64,000 nucleotides of DNA from Hyphomicrobium sp. (GTDB lineage Bacteria > Pseudomonadota > Alphaproteobacteria > Rhizobiales > Hyphomicrobiaceae): positions 94,570 through 158,569 of the forward strand of contig JAEUME010000006.1 of assembly GCA_016793445.1 (NCBI GenBank), in the 5' to 3' direction. The number at the start of each line of letters is the position of its first letter. The first letter of the stretch is position 1. Below the pieces are notes generated by a model. That model was not told the DNA's origin, did not search any database, and saw only the letters and a list, made by a program, of their open reading frames with translations. A program made the position numbers and the translations under genes. Of the stretch, positions 16,396-25,249 are shown piece after piece.

Positions 16396-17277
16396 ATGTT
16401 GCCGGATATCCCCATTTATGTTGTTAATCTTGATCGCAGTCCCGAACGATTGCAATCGATCGCGGCGCAGCTCGCGCGGATCGGAATATCCTTCAAGCGC
16501 ATTGCCGGCGTTGATGGCAAAACGAGCGATCTTGAGAGAGAATTGTTCAGCGGCCGTGCTTCGCTGTCGGATGTTTCCGGTCAATCTTTGACGCGAGAAG
16601 AAATTGGATGTCACTTGAGTCATCTTAAGGCGTTCGACGAGATTCTGGCGTCGGGCGTTTCCTCGGCGATTATTCTCGAAGACGACTTGATCATCTCGCC
16701 ACGCTTCCAATCCGCCGCCCTGGCTCTTGCAGCGCATTTTTCAGGAGAGCCCGTCGTCATCAAGCTGGAACCGTGGAATAAGCCTCGCCTTGCGTACATG
16801 GCCCATCGATGCGGCGATTTCGATCTTATTTTCACAAACCATCAGCTTACGCAAACCGGTGCATACTTCATTACGGCAGAGGCAATTCGCTTGTTGCGCA
16901 CGCCGCTTTCGCGCATCGGCCGCCCATACGACGATGCTCTCTACGCAGCAGGCGAAAACGGCGTTGGCGTTTTTTCGCTTTCTCCAGCCATAGCGCAGCA
17001 GACGGCCTCGTTTCAGAGCTTGATAGAAACGGGGCGCCGGAGACTTCGAGATCGCGATCGCGGTTACGGCCTGACGCGCGAGATCGTTCGCCCCATCAGG
17101 CAATGCGCTCAGTTTCTGAGCCTGCTTCGCTTGATCAAAATCAAGTCTGGGTGGCAGGGTTTAGTCAAGCTGCGCCGGTACCGTCCTGCGGGGCCTGGCC
17201 GTCCGCCCCAATCGATGGGAGACTTTACGGGGGTCAGCTCTGTAGGCGATGTACGCACCTGGCGGGTTGCAAGATGA
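16396..17277 (+). CDS. Glycosyltransferase family 25 (LOS/LPS-type)
   Basis: The 293-residue product (ATG 16396; an in-frame TTG at 16375 is possible) shows GT25 hallmarks. These are IYVVNLDRSPERLQSIAAQL at the N-terminus, EIGCHLSHLKAFDEIL and the acidic metal-binding motif ILEDDLII. The region TQTGAYFITAEAIRLL also fits. GT25 enzymes add galactose or related sugars to lipooligosaccharide, in the cytoplasm. The product's stop codon overlaps the start of the pyruvyl transferase-like gene, so they are co-translated. The C-terminal 50 residues are basic and low in conservation signals. Confidence 0.85.
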   Translation: MLPDIPIYVVNLDRSPERLQSIAAQLARIGISFKRIAGVDGKTSDLERELFSGRASLSDVSGQSLTREEIGCHLSHLKAFDEILASGVSSAIILEDDLIISPRFQSAALALAAHFSGEPVVIKLEPWNKPRLAYMAHRCGDFDLIFTNHQLTQTGAYFITAEAIRLLRTPLSRIGRPYDDALYAAGENGVGVFSLSPAIAQQTASFQSLIETGRRRLRDRDRGYGLTREIVRPIRQCAQFLSLLRLIKIKSGWQGLVKLRRYRPAGPGRPPQSMGDFTGVSSVGDVRTWRVAR

Positions 17278-18254
17278 CGATTGACACTTTTACCCCTGCG
17301 CTGCGCGCCGGCGTCGAAGAATTCTTATGTAATTTTGCCGGCCAAAAAATCTTGTTTTACCCAAATCCGGGTAATGCTGGTGATTGCCTGATCGTGTCGG
17401 GCACGATGTCGGCTTTTGAGAGGGTCAACATTGAAGCTGCCGTCATCGGCCAGGGTGCCGATGTGTCCGGACGAACGGTTTTCATCGGCGGCGGCGGCAA
17501 TTTCATCGATCTTTATACGGACGTCAGGCAGATGATCGAGGCCTGCCACGCCGGGGCTGAGCGGTTCGTGCTGCTGCCGCATACGATACGCGGCAACGAA
17601 AAGCTGATCGCGTCTTTGGACCAGCGTGCGACGCTCTGGTGCCGTGACACGCCTTCTCTTCAGCATGCGCGCAGCCTGAATCCGGCGCTCGATTGCAGGT
17701 CCGGACACGACATGGCCTTCCACTGCGACGCGTTTCAATTCCTGAACGATCCGATCATCATTCGAAAGGCCTCTTGGAAGCTCGATGCCGATCTCGCGAG
17801 ACACGGCACGTCTCTTCTTGAGCTTTCCAAGCTGGATTGCGTGCGCTTCATGCGGCGCGACCGTGAGGCCTTGGATCTGAATTGCCAAAGCGATCTCGAC
17901 GTTTCGACGGCCTTCGGAGAGGCCTCAGACGGCGCCACGGCGCGCGTAATATCGTGGTGTCTGCTCAAGACGGTATCAAGTGCGCGCAGGATCGTCACCG
18001 ACCGGCTGCATGTCGCTATTGCGGCGGCGCTTCTCGAGCGGCCCTGCAAGCTTCTGGACAATGCCTACAACAAGAATCGCTCGGTCTACGAGCACAGTTT
18101 GTCTGGTTTTCCCAACCTGAGCTTTAGCCGGGTCCTTGCGCTCCCACTGCCGGATCAACCCCCGCCGCGTCAGAGATCCCTCCTTGGAAGCCTCCGCCGC
18201 AATGCGCGAAAATTTGTGCGCAAACATTTCTCAGGCGAGGAAGTTGCGCAATGA
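17274..18254 (+). CDS. Polysaccharide pyruvyl transferase family protein
   Basis: The 326-residue product starts at the ATG overlapping the previous stop (ATGA at 17274). It contains NPGNAGDCLIVSG, VFIGGGGNFIDLY, FVLLPHTIR and, near the C-terminus, VTDRLHVAIAAALL. These are the recurring motifs of PF04230 enzymes, which transfer pyruvate from PEP to sugars as ketals or act in related surface-polymer steps. The C-terminus is basic, perhaps for membrane contact. Its own stop overlaps the next gene by 4 bp. The acceptor sugar is unknown. Confidence 0.8.
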   Translation: MTIDTFTPALRAGVEEFLCNFAGQKILFYPNPGNAGDCLIVSGTMSAFERVNIEAAVIGQGADVSGRTVFIGGGGNFIDLYTDVRQMIEACHAGAERFVLLPHTIRGNEKLIASLDQRATLWCRDTPSLQHARSLNPALDCRSGHDMAFHCDAFQFLNDPIIIRKASWKLDADLARHGTSLLELSKLDCVRFMRRDREALDLNCQSDLDVSTAFGEASDGATARVISWCLLKTVSSARRIVTDRLHVAIAAALLERPCKLLDNAYNKNRSVYEHSLSGFPNLSFSRVLALPLPDQPPPRQRSLLGSLRRNARKFVRKHFSGEEVAQ

Positions 18255-19243
18255 TGATGCAAAGGCGCGCGTCGGCACGCGAGTCTGCCCTCCGGCCTTG
18301 GATCGAGCGGGATGCGGCGCACAATCGGCATCTCGTCGTTACCGTTGATCTTGGCCGGATCCGAAGCAACGTCGAAGCAATCAGCCAGTCCTGCCGCGTT
18401 CCGGTCATGCCGGTCGTCAAGGCGGATGCCTATGGTCTTGGCATGCTCACCATCTGCGATTGCATCTGCGATCTCGCGTCTGCTTTTTGCGTCTTTCAGC
18501 TCGAAGAAGCGGTCCGTAAAAATCTTGCAGCCCGCACAGGGCGGCGTGTGCTTGCTCTTGGTCCGCCATCGTCACTCGATCCTGAGGTCTATCTCACTCA
18601 TCGGGTAACGCCCTCCGTGGCCGATGTGGAATCAGCCAGGCTGTTACGCAAGGCAAGACCGGCACTGTGCGTGGATACAGGAATGCAACGGTTCTCATGT
18701 CCTGCGGACCAGATAGAGCGCGCGCTTAGGGCGGGCGAATGCACGGAGATCTTTGCTCACGGAACCAGGAAGGAACATGCCGCGCGCGTCGCCGAAGTCG
18801 CACATGGCCGCGACGCCTTCCGGCATGTCGCGGCTTCTGCACTGCTTTTGGAACCCGATTCGCATCTCGACGCCGTCCGTCCGGGACTTGCGATGTATGA
18901 AGGAGCCGTTGAGGCAGCGATCCCGCTCCACGAAGTGCACCGAAGTGCCGGCCCTGCGGGATACTCTGAATTCGAAGGGCCTTACCATGGCGTAATACTG
19001 GCTGGATACGCGCAGGGATTGCGTAAGGGGCCGTGCCTGATCAACGGGCGGCTCAGCCGGATCGTGGAAGTCGGAATGCAGTCGGCCTATGTGTCGACTG
19101 CGGCCCAGGACCGGCCCGGCGATAAGGTCATGCTTCTCGGCCACGAACTCACCGCCAGCACCGTCGCCGCAGCTTGGGGTACGAGTCCGCATGAGGTCTT
19201 GATATCCTTGACCCGCGAAGCGTCGCGCGTCTATCGATATTAG
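18251..19243 (+). CDS. Alanine-racemase-like PLP enzyme
   Basis: The 330-residue protein follows the Alr fold. The PLP lysine is in VMPVVKADAYGLG (K57), followed by CVDTGMQRFS, DAVRPGLAMYEG and a C-terminal barrel segment (ILAGYAQGL...ING...VEVGMQSAYV...GDKVMLLG). It is shorter than housekeeping alanine racemases (about 360-380 residues). The usual GYADGY is GYAQGL, and the catalytic C-terminal Tyr could not be placed with confidence. Embedded between a pyruvyl transferase and a PP-loop gene, it more likely serves a surface glycan or small-molecule pathway than cell-wall D-Ala supply. Confidence 0.75.
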   Translation: MMMQRRASARESALRPWIERDAAHNRHLVVTVDLGRIRSNVEAISQSCRVPVMPVVKADAYGLGMLTICDCICDLASAFCVFQLEEAVRKNLAARTGRRVLALGPPSSLDPEVYLTHRVTPSVADVESARLLRKARPALCVDTGMQRFSCPADQIERALRAGECTEIFAHGTRKEHAARVAEVAHGRDAFRHVAASALLLEPDSHLDAVRPGLAMYEGAVEAAIPLHEVHRSAGPAGYSEFEGPYHGVILAGYAQGLRKGPCLINGRLSRIVEVGMQSAYVSTAAQDRPGDKVMLLGHELTASTVAAAWGTSPHEVLISLTREASRVYRY

Positions 19244-19260
19244 CTTGCAGGATTGTTTGC

Positions 19261-20388
19261 ATGGCGCGGGTTGAAGTACGTGTGTCGGAAGACGGGCTTC
19301 ACCGAGAAGTCTTGAGCCCCGATCTTTGTAGTCCGCTGACATATCGCATCGTTCCGCGCGGCGGCGCCGAACCTCCAAAATTCAATACCCACGATTTCGC
19401 GCTGATAGCCCTGCTTCCGATAGCCATGCATGAGGGTCAATCGCTGGAGGTGGATTTTCCGGCCGACTCTGTGCTGCTCGACGGACTCGATCACTACCAG
19501 GAGATCTGGCAATCCTGGCGGCCGGATATATTCCGGCATCGTGTCACCATCCGTACGGCCGGGGAGTACCTGAAGACATCGCATCAACACTACCCGCCAC
19601 GGGCCGTGGCAGCCTTCTCGTCCGGCGTCGATAGCACGTTCACGCTCGCGCGCCACACCCACGACCGGGCTGGCCGTGCGCGACGCGATATCCGCACCGC
19701 GGTTCTGATACATGGTTTCGATATGCCTCTCGATGCCGAAGACGGCTTTGAAACGTTGTCGTCCAGCGCGCTGGCGATCTGCCAGCAACTGGGCATCGAT
19801 CTGGTTACGGTGGCGACCAATTGGCGGCAACTCATTGCCAACTGGGAAATGACGTTCGGCGCGGGGCTGGCTTCGGTTCTGCATCAGTTCGATGCCGCCC
19901 ACGACCTTGCGCTGATCGCGACCGAGGAAAGCTACCAGAACTGTTTTCCGGTTTGGGGCAACAGCTTTTGGAGCGATCGCTTCTTTTCTGCGTCGAGCTT
20001 CGCAATAGAGTCGGATGGCGGCGCCTACGACCGTATCCAGCGCGCCGAGCTTGTTAGTCAATATCCCAGGCTTGTGCCGCACTTGCGCGTTTGCTGGGCG
20101 GGACCGCGAACGGGTGAAAACTGCGGGACATGTCCCAAGTGCACGCTGACCAAGCTGAACCTGCTTGCGGCAGGCGCACCCCAACCCTGGCCATTCCCTC
20201 AGCCGTTGACGCCGCAGCTCGTGCGCGACATGCAGATTAAGACCCGCTGGCAGATCCAATTCCTGGAACTCATCTTATCGCGCCTTCAGAAGCGCGCCGA
20301 CGTTGATCCTGACATTCTCTTGGCTGTTCGCGAACGTATCGAAAGGCAACGGTCGCCATCGCGGCGCTTCCTGGCCTTTTGGAAGTAA
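19261..20388 (+). CDS. PP-loop ATPase-like protein with a Cys cluster
   Basis: The 375-residue product contains the PP-loop pyrophosphatase motif AFSSGVDSTFTLAR (about 118-131). A four-Cys cluster follows at about 278-294 (CW...NCGTCPKC), as in QueC-like and N-type PP-loop enzymes that adenylate a carbonyl or carboxyl group for amide or nitrile formation. The N-terminal 110 residues are not recognised. Being last in a four-gene co-directional cluster, it may amidate or amidinate a sugar or amino-acid intermediate, as WbpG-type enzymes do in LPS. That link is inference. Confidence 0.7.
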   Translation: MARVEVRVSEDGLHREVLSPDLCSPLTYRIVPRGGAEPPKFNTHDFALIALLPIAMHEGQSLEVDFPADSVLLDGLDHYQEIWQSWRPDIFRHRVTIRTAGEYLKTSHQHYPPRAVAAFSSGVDSTFTLARHTHDRAGRARRDIRTAVLIHGFDMPLDAEDGFETLSSSALAICQQLGIDLVTVATNWRQLIANWEMTFGAGLASVLHQFDAAHDLALIATEESYQNCFPVWGNSFWSDRFFSASSFAIESDGGAYDRIQRAELVSQYPRLVPHLRVCWAGPRTGENCGTCPKCTLTKLNLLAAGAPQPWPFPQPLTPQLVRDMQIKTRWQIQFLELILSRLQKRADVDPDILLAVRERIERQRSPSRRFLAFWK

Positions 20389-20476
20389 GTTCGGCAACGT
20401 GACCAACCCCCACCGCGTGGTCCAGTTGCAATGTTGCTGCGTGCAGATTCTCGGGCAATCTCACTAAAGGTATGCG

Positions 20477-20746
20477 ATGAACAGCTCGCCGCGTCGTGTT
20501 CTGGGCGCGTATATCGCCGGAGGTGGATCAGCGCCTGGTTGAAGACATCGCACAGCCTTTGAAGCTCAGCTTTGAAGAGTGGCGCAGCGGGCCGATTTTG
20601 TGACTCGTTGACGCCGTCGGCGAGCACACCGTTATCGAAGAAATGCTGACGCGCTTGATCGCGACGGAGTGGAAAGGGCAAGAGGTCCGTCTGCGCGCAC
20701 GCACGAAAGATGTCGGCTGTAAGATGGGCGTGCTCGCGCGGCAGTG
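20477..20746 (+). pseudogene. Decayed small gene
   Basis: A frame opens with MNSSPRRVLGAYIAG. After a +1 shift it continues as EVDQRLVEDIAQPLKLSFEE and, past an in-frame TGA, as EHTVIEEMLTRLIATEWKGQ, ending at TGA 20744-20746. The residue composition looks protein-like across both lesions. I do not recognise the family. It could also be chance reading in noncoding DNA. Confidence 0.3.
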
Positions 20747-21369
20747 ATGCGAAATCATTTCCCTCATCGTGAGCGAACGCGCTGTTGTAGGTGATATTCC
20801 GTTATCGCATTAATCATCGCTCGCGATAATTTTCATGCACCGCGTTGACAACCACTTGCGGACCTTTAGCGTGCCCCTGCATGCGAGCCGTGCAGCGGCT
20901 CGATGATAAGAAGAAAAATAGCTGCAGGGGAAGCGTGGGGTGGCATGAGTGAGGGCGGCGGAGTTCAATCGTCGGATGTGTGGCTGCGGGTACGGCTGCG
21001 TTGCCGGGCTTCGGCGCGGTGCAAGGCGATTATCATTATCCTACGACCGACAACCAGTTGGCAAAGGAGCTAGAAGCGGCTAATACGGACGAACTAGCGT
21101 CCGCCGTTTCTTTCGCAGGACAAAAGTCGCGCAGCAGCAGGCTGCTGGCGCCGTCTCCAGGCCATCAGTATTCGGGGGAAGTAGGACCTTCCTAGAAGGG
21201 TTCTATCGCGGATGGCTCTCTGCCCCTGGTTGTATTTTGCTCAGCAACAGTTGGCGCAGTTGGGCCCTGAGCATAACTGCAAGCGCCACTTCAGGATGAT
21301 TGTCCTCTGCATCGACAAGGTGAAGCCCAAGGCATTTCCTGCCTGGGACTTGAGTGTGGGGCGCGTTTC
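20747..21369. other. Gene-poor accessory DNA
   Basis: About 620 bp with no convincing gene. A GTG-started 71-codon frame at 20980-21195 lacks a clear ribosome site and any recognisable motif. A short CTGCA/TGCAG-bearing inverted stretch lies near 20874-20930. The region reads as decayed or recombined DNA between the glycan cluster and the orphan gene pair. Confidence 0.45.
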
Positions 21370-22065
21370 ATGAAGCGCTCTCTTGCGGTTCTAACGGCTT
21401 TAGTTGTCACTTACGGGTATTGGCGCTTCGGCAGCCCCTCGCAAGTAGAAAACTGCACTTTCGGTCCAGTACCTGTCGAGGAAGTTCGCGCACTGGATCG
21501 AAGAACACATCAGTTGGCGGCAGACAAATGGTTGCCCCTCTCTGGGTCGCTGGAACAGCAGGCCTCGCTCCTAGAAGCGCGTGTCAACGATATTTCTCAA
21601 GCAAAACGCACTCTATTTCATGAATTCGCGGCAGTTGACGCGGTGATGCGTGAAAGAGGGGCCTATCTGGTCCGAGCATCTCTGACGTTGAATGATGGAC
21701 CATTCAGCGCAGAGGAGTACCAAGGTGTAAAAAAGCGACGCGAAGACAGCGTCGCCTTCCTCTTCTACCGTACCTATTTGGCCAATAATCTTTACGTAGG
21801 CTCATTCAGTCCAGTATTCAAATTCGCATCAATCTCTGTCGTAACGCGGGGATACATCTCGCGCGAGGACGCCGATGCAATACTGAAGTTTTCGGCGTCC
21901 GACGTCGACTTCAGTAATTCAAAACGGACGTTGAAGATCCGACAACCGCACATCTTGACCTCGCTTCTAGGATTCGAGGGTAGCCGATCTTATATTCTAG
22001 GGCTTCCAACGGTACCCTGCGAGGAGCATTCTACCTTGCAGCATCTTCTAAAGCGAAACAATTAG
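21370..22065 (+). CDS. Orphan protein with N-terminal signal or anchor
   Basis: The 231-residue product begins MKRSLAVLTALVVTYGYWRFG, a signal peptide or membrane anchor. The remainder is soluble and mixed helix/sheet with two or three Cys. No known motif was seen. The gene is clearly more A+T-rich than its neighbours (near 50% GC by eye) and is followed 18 bp later by a second orphan gene of similar composition. This suggests a transferred two-gene module. Confidence 0.55.
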   Translation: MKRSLAVLTALVVTYGYWRFGSPSQVENCTFGPVPVEEVRALDRRTHQLAADKWLPLSGSLEQQASLLEARVNDISQAKRTLFHEFAAVDAVMRERGAYLVRASLTLNDGPFSAEEYQGVKKRREDSVAFLFYRTYLANNLYVGSFSPVFKFASISVVTRGYISREDADAILKFSASDVDFSNSKRTLKIRQPHILTSLLGFEGSRSYILGLPTVPCEEHSTLQHLLKRNN

Positions 22066-22083
22066 AAACGAGGAATGTCGACA

Positions 22084-22575
22084 ATGGTGTTGCGAATCTT
22101 CTTGGAGTCGAAACCCGCTCTGTACGGGCTGGTTGGTTCTGGACACCTATACCTTGTGCTCCGCGACGTTTCTGTCGATGCGAACGGGAATGTCACATCG
22201 AACGTAGAAACTGTAAATGATTGGGTTATTCACGGATTCCCCAATGGTTCGCTTACGCACCTCGAAGCTTTGGAAGAACCCTTATTAGGAAGCCTTGATG
22301 GATACGGAGCGGCTGGCAATGAGGAGGCCACGCATCCTGGGGACACGGTGGCAAATCGCAACAGTGTTGACATAACGAGTTATGTGCTGGCCGGAGGAGG
22401 CTACGCAGATGCTCAATCCGCATGGAATGCCATGGCAAGTTACGTGAATGGTATAGGCGCAGCAGATTATGACTACGAACTTCCCGATAATTTTACGAAT
22501 CATATCGCGAATTCAAATTCAACGACTCTTTCCGTGAGGAGCGTCCCGATGAAGCTGTCCGGATATCGCGACTGA
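22084..22575 (+). CDS. Orphan protein, possible truncated hydrolase-like domain
   Basis: The 163-residue product is best started at ATG 22084, which has AGGA 9 nt upstream; ATG 22075 is in frame. It holds a GSGHLYLVLRDV strand with a His and, near the end, NHIANSNSTTLSV. The order His then Asn/Ser loosely recalls permuted papain-like domains in secreted effector or RTX-type proteins (which have NCNSF), but no Cys is present at that point and the C-terminus looks cut short. Function unknown. Co-oriented with and close to the preceding orphan gene. Confidence 0.5.
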   Translation: MVLRIFLESKPALYGLVGSGHLYLVLRDVSVDANGNVTSNVETVNDWVIHGFPNGSLTHLEALEEPLLGSLDGYGAAGNEEATHPGDTVANRNSVDITSYVLAGGGYADAQSAWNAMASYVNGIGAADYDYELPDNFTNHIANSNSTTLSVRSVPMKLSGYRD

Positions 22576-22893
22576 TCCCAGATCGTATCGCCCGGCGATC
22601 CAATAATCGATAAAGTAACGTCGTCGCTCGCCCCACCTTGCCGCTCTCATGGGACGCAGCGTGCTCACCTGCGGTTCGTCTGACAGCCCCCGGCCAGACA
22701 GTCGCCTTTCCGAGAAAATCCGCCCGCCCCCGAACGCACCGAAAGAGACGGTCCGCCAAACACGACGGCCAACGCGTGCGAAAGGCGTCTCTGTCGGCCG
22801 CACCGACAGAGCGCCTCCGTAACCGGCGGAAACGCCGGTGCAATTTGCGCGCGCAAAAGCTTCAATTAAATATAACAAAACCAATGAGTTAGT
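22576..22893. other. Intergenic, no gene seen
   Basis: About 320 bp between the orphan pair and tRNA-Gln. After the stop at 22575 the same frame continues with a few protein-like codons (SQIVSPGDPIIDKV), which may be the lost end of the preceding gene. No integrase or repeat of the tRNA 3' end was found here. Confidence 0.4.
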
Positions 22894-22968
22894 TGGCTGG
22901 GGTGGGAGGGTTCGAACCTCCGCATGGCGGAATCAAAATCCGCTGCCTTACCACTTGGCTACACCCCA
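22894..22968 (-). tRNA. tRNA-Gln (anticodon TTG)
   Basis: Read leftward, the 75-nt sequence starts TGGGGTGTAGCC and ends ACCCCAGCCA. The 7-bp acceptor stem (TGGGGTG/CACCCCA) is perfect, the T-loop is GGTTCGAACC, the anticodon loop is TTTTGAT and CCA is encoded. The 3' end faces the accessory region to the left. Confidence 0.97.
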
Positions 22969-23288
22969 TCTCCGGCCGCATTGGCGGGTTGCCGGTGACG
23001 CCCAGCGCGGCGCACCTTATGCGCTTCACCCGTCCCGGGCAATGGTTGCGCCACACAATTTGCGGCGGCCAAATGCCCTTCGCAAATCTGCTTCCAAAGC
23101 TGTCCGTACAGGCTTGGAGTTGCGTGCGAAAGTGCATATTCTGAAGCAACGATGCGGCAATTGCTGGAAGCGGGTTCGTGGCCCTTGCCGGGCGGCGGGT
23201 GCGCCGCTATAAAGCCGCCTCCCTCGATCGTCGGCCTATCCCGGACGATACGAGGTCACGGCCTTATTTGTCAGGCTGTTGGTCGGTG
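22969..23288. other. Spacer between the two tRNA genes
   Basis: About 320 bp between divergently oriented tRNA-Gln and tRNA-Pro. It must contain both tRNA promoters. No protein gene was seen. Confidence 0.5.
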
Positions 23289-23365
23289 CGGAGCGTAGCG
23301 CAGCCTGGTAGCGCACTTGCTTCGGGAGCAAGGGGTCGGAGGTTCGAATCCTCTCGCTCCGACCA
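23289..23365 (+). tRNA. tRNA-Pro (anticodon CGG)
   Basis: The 77-nt sequence starts CGGAGCGTAGCGCAGCCTGG and ends CGCTCCGACCA. It has a complete 7-bp acceptor stem, an anticodon loop with TTCGGGA, the T-loop GGTTCGAATCC and an encoded CCA. Confidence 0.97.
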
Positions 23366-23415
23366 TTCAATTCACAGGGCTGGCCGGCGCGGGCGCCTCC
23401 AAATTTGCGAGCACC

Positions 23416-24321
23416 ATGGACGCCCCGGATTTCAAAACAAAGATGACCTTCGACTATGACGTGGGCGCCGAGCTACTGCCCGGCGTCGTGCGGCTGGTCG
23501 CCAACAATCCGGGACCCTTCACCTTCAAGGGCACAAACACCTATCTCATCGGCACGCGCACCCTGGCGGTGATCGATCCAGGCCCGGCCGATGATCTCCA
23601 TCTTGCAGCGATCCTGCGCGCTGCCGGTGGCCGGCAAATCACCCATATCATCTCAACCCACGCCCACCGCGATCACGTCGACGGCATTCCCGCGCTCAAG
23701 GCCGCAACGGGCGCGAAGCTGTGCGCCATGCGGCGGGCGCCGGGCATGGTTATTCCGTTGGATCGCGCGCCACAGGGCCGCGAGTTCGTCGACTTCGACC
23801 TCACGCCCGATGTCGCACTTTCGGGAGCAGAGACACTCGAGGGCCCGGATTGGGCGCTGACGGCGATCCATACGCCTGGACACGCACCCGACCATCTGTG
23901 CTTCAAGCATGCCGAAAGCGGCGCCCTCTTTTCGGGTGATCACGTCATGGCGTGGAACACGTCCGTCGTTGCCCCGCCGGAGGGACGGATGTCGGACTAC
24001 ATGCGTTCGCTGGAACTGCTGCTCGGCGATGAATCGAGTGTATATCTGCCAGGCCATGGCGGGCGCGTGGAAGAGCCGCGGCGCACGCTCAAGGCCTATC
24101 TGCTGCATCGGCGGATGCGCGAGCAGGGCATTGCCAAGGCCATCAAGGACGGCGCGAAAAATGCGCGCGAGGTGCTGCCGCTGGTTTACCCAGATATCGC
24201 AGATCAGCTCATTCCGGCGGCGCTGCTGACCGTTCTGGCCCACGTCGAGATGCTGGCCGAGAAGGGCGAGATCGCAGCCGGCGACCTGCTGTCGGTTGAC
24301 GCCCCGCTTCGGGCCGTTTGA
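23416..24321 (+). CDS. Metallo-beta-lactamase-fold hydrolase (LACTB2-like)
   Basis: The 301-residue product starts at ATG 23416; the open frame upstream runs back into tRNA-Pro and is not coding. The zinc motif THAHRDHVDG is followed by HTPGHAPDHLC, SGDHVMAW and LPGHGG. After the MBL domain comes a C-terminal winged-helix segment (about 225-290). This layout matches LACTB2-type hydrolases, some of which are nucleases; the substrate is not known here. The last 113 bp overlap the convergent DUF1499 gene. Confidence 0.87.
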   Translation: MDAPDFKTKMTFDYDVGAELLPGVVRLVANNPGPFTFKGTNTYLIGTRTLAVIDPGPADDLHLAAILRAAGGRQITHIISTHAHRDHVDGIPALKAATGAKLCAMRRAPGMVIPLDRAPQGREFVDFDLTPDVALSGAETLEGPDWALTAIHTPGHAPDHLCFKHAESGALFSGDHVMAWNTSVVAPPEGRMSDYMRSLELLLGDESSVYLPGHGGRVEEPRRTLKAYLLHRRMREQGIAKAIKDGAKNAREVLPLVYPDIADQLIPAALLTVLAHVEMLAEKGEIAAGDLLSVDAPLRAV

Positions 24322-25162
24322 GCTTGCGGCCGCCTACGGCTGTCACCTTGGCGCTGTTCTGGCTTGGAACCGTTGCTTCCAATCGGCCTACGATCTCTTT
24401 GAGAATGGTCCGCACGCGGGTGGCGTTGCGCCCGAAGTCGTTGCGGCCGTACCGTGACGCGGAACGCACATCGACGCGCGCCGTGGCATCGTCGCCCGTC
24501 ACACGGATCACGACATCGTCCCTGAAGCCGAACACCAGCGTGCGTTCGGTGAGTTCGATGGTGCCCGCTCCATCGGGCGCATCGGCTGGGGCGGTCTCCG
24601 ACAGAGGCTTCAGTTTCAATTTGGTCATGGCTTGAAGAACGACATCGAAGGTATCCGCAGCCGACCGCGGCACCTGCAACGTCCGCAAATCCGGATATCG
24701 GGCGGCCTGGAGCGGGGCGTCGGCCTGAGCGTTGTAGGTAACCGGATTATAGCCCTCCCCGCGCAGCGCCCCCGTCACCTCGAAGCGCGGCGGATTGACG
24801 ATATCGGTCGTCACGTCGGCAATCATTGGATAGTCGCGGCTTGCCATCCAGGCCATGGCAGGCAGCGCAAGCAACCCGAGCGACATGGCAAGCGCACTGA
24901 CGACGCGCGCGGTCCCCTGCCGTCCCGTGACCCAGATGTCGAGCCCTGCAATCAGCGCCATGAGCACGGCGAGGACGGCACCCACAAACGCCGTGCCCGC
25001 CAAGTTCATGGCCATGGGCGTGGGCAACGACAGAACCCGATGCAGAAAGAACGCCGTTGCCAGCAGCATCACGCAAAACAGGGCAAGACGGCTCGCCCAG
25101 CGCGCCATCAGTGACGGTGGCTGGTCGGCGGCATACTCTATCCGGGTCGAGATTACGGCCAC
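24209..25162 (-). CDS. DUF1499-family membrane protein
   Basis: The 317-residue product has three N-terminal membrane helices (about 20-45, 55-78, 88-108). A DUF1499 domain (about 125-265) follows, with FDVVLQAM, TLVFGFRDDVVIRV and DVRSASRYGRNDFGRNATRV. The basic Pro/Arg tail of about 45 residues overlaps the convergent MBL gene and may be an extension past the functional end. The function of the family is unknown. Confidence 0.8.
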   Translation of the reverse strand: MAVISTRIEYAADQPPSLMARWASRLALFCVMLLATAFFLHRVLSLPTPMAMNLAGTAFVGAVLAVLMALIAGLDIWVTGRQGTARVVSALAMSLGLLALPAMAWMASRDYPMIADVTTDIVNPPRFEVTGALRGEGYNPVTYNAQADAPLQAARYPDLRTLQVPRSAADTFDVVLQAMTKLKLKPLSETAPADAPDGAGTIELTERTLVFGFRDDVVIRVTGDDATARVDVRSASRYGRNDFGRNATRVRTILKEIVGRLEATVPSQNSAKVTAVGGRKLKRPEAGRQPTAGRRLRSRPSRPASRRGPERSAAPPE

Positions 25163-25249
25163 GCGCTTGTCTTCACGCTCCCAGGGTTGGAAATACGGCG
25201 ATCACCATAGCGGCGATTTGGTCGAAAAGGCGAAGGGAGCGGCGATTGC

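Noticed and set aside
16096..16737. 213-codon minus-strand frame
   Set aside because: It covers the start of the GT25 gene, which carries family motifs; the minus frame has none.
23317..23415. Upstream extension of the MBL hydrolase frame
   Set aside because: It would start inside tRNA-Pro; conserved hydrolase sequence begins only after ATG 23416.
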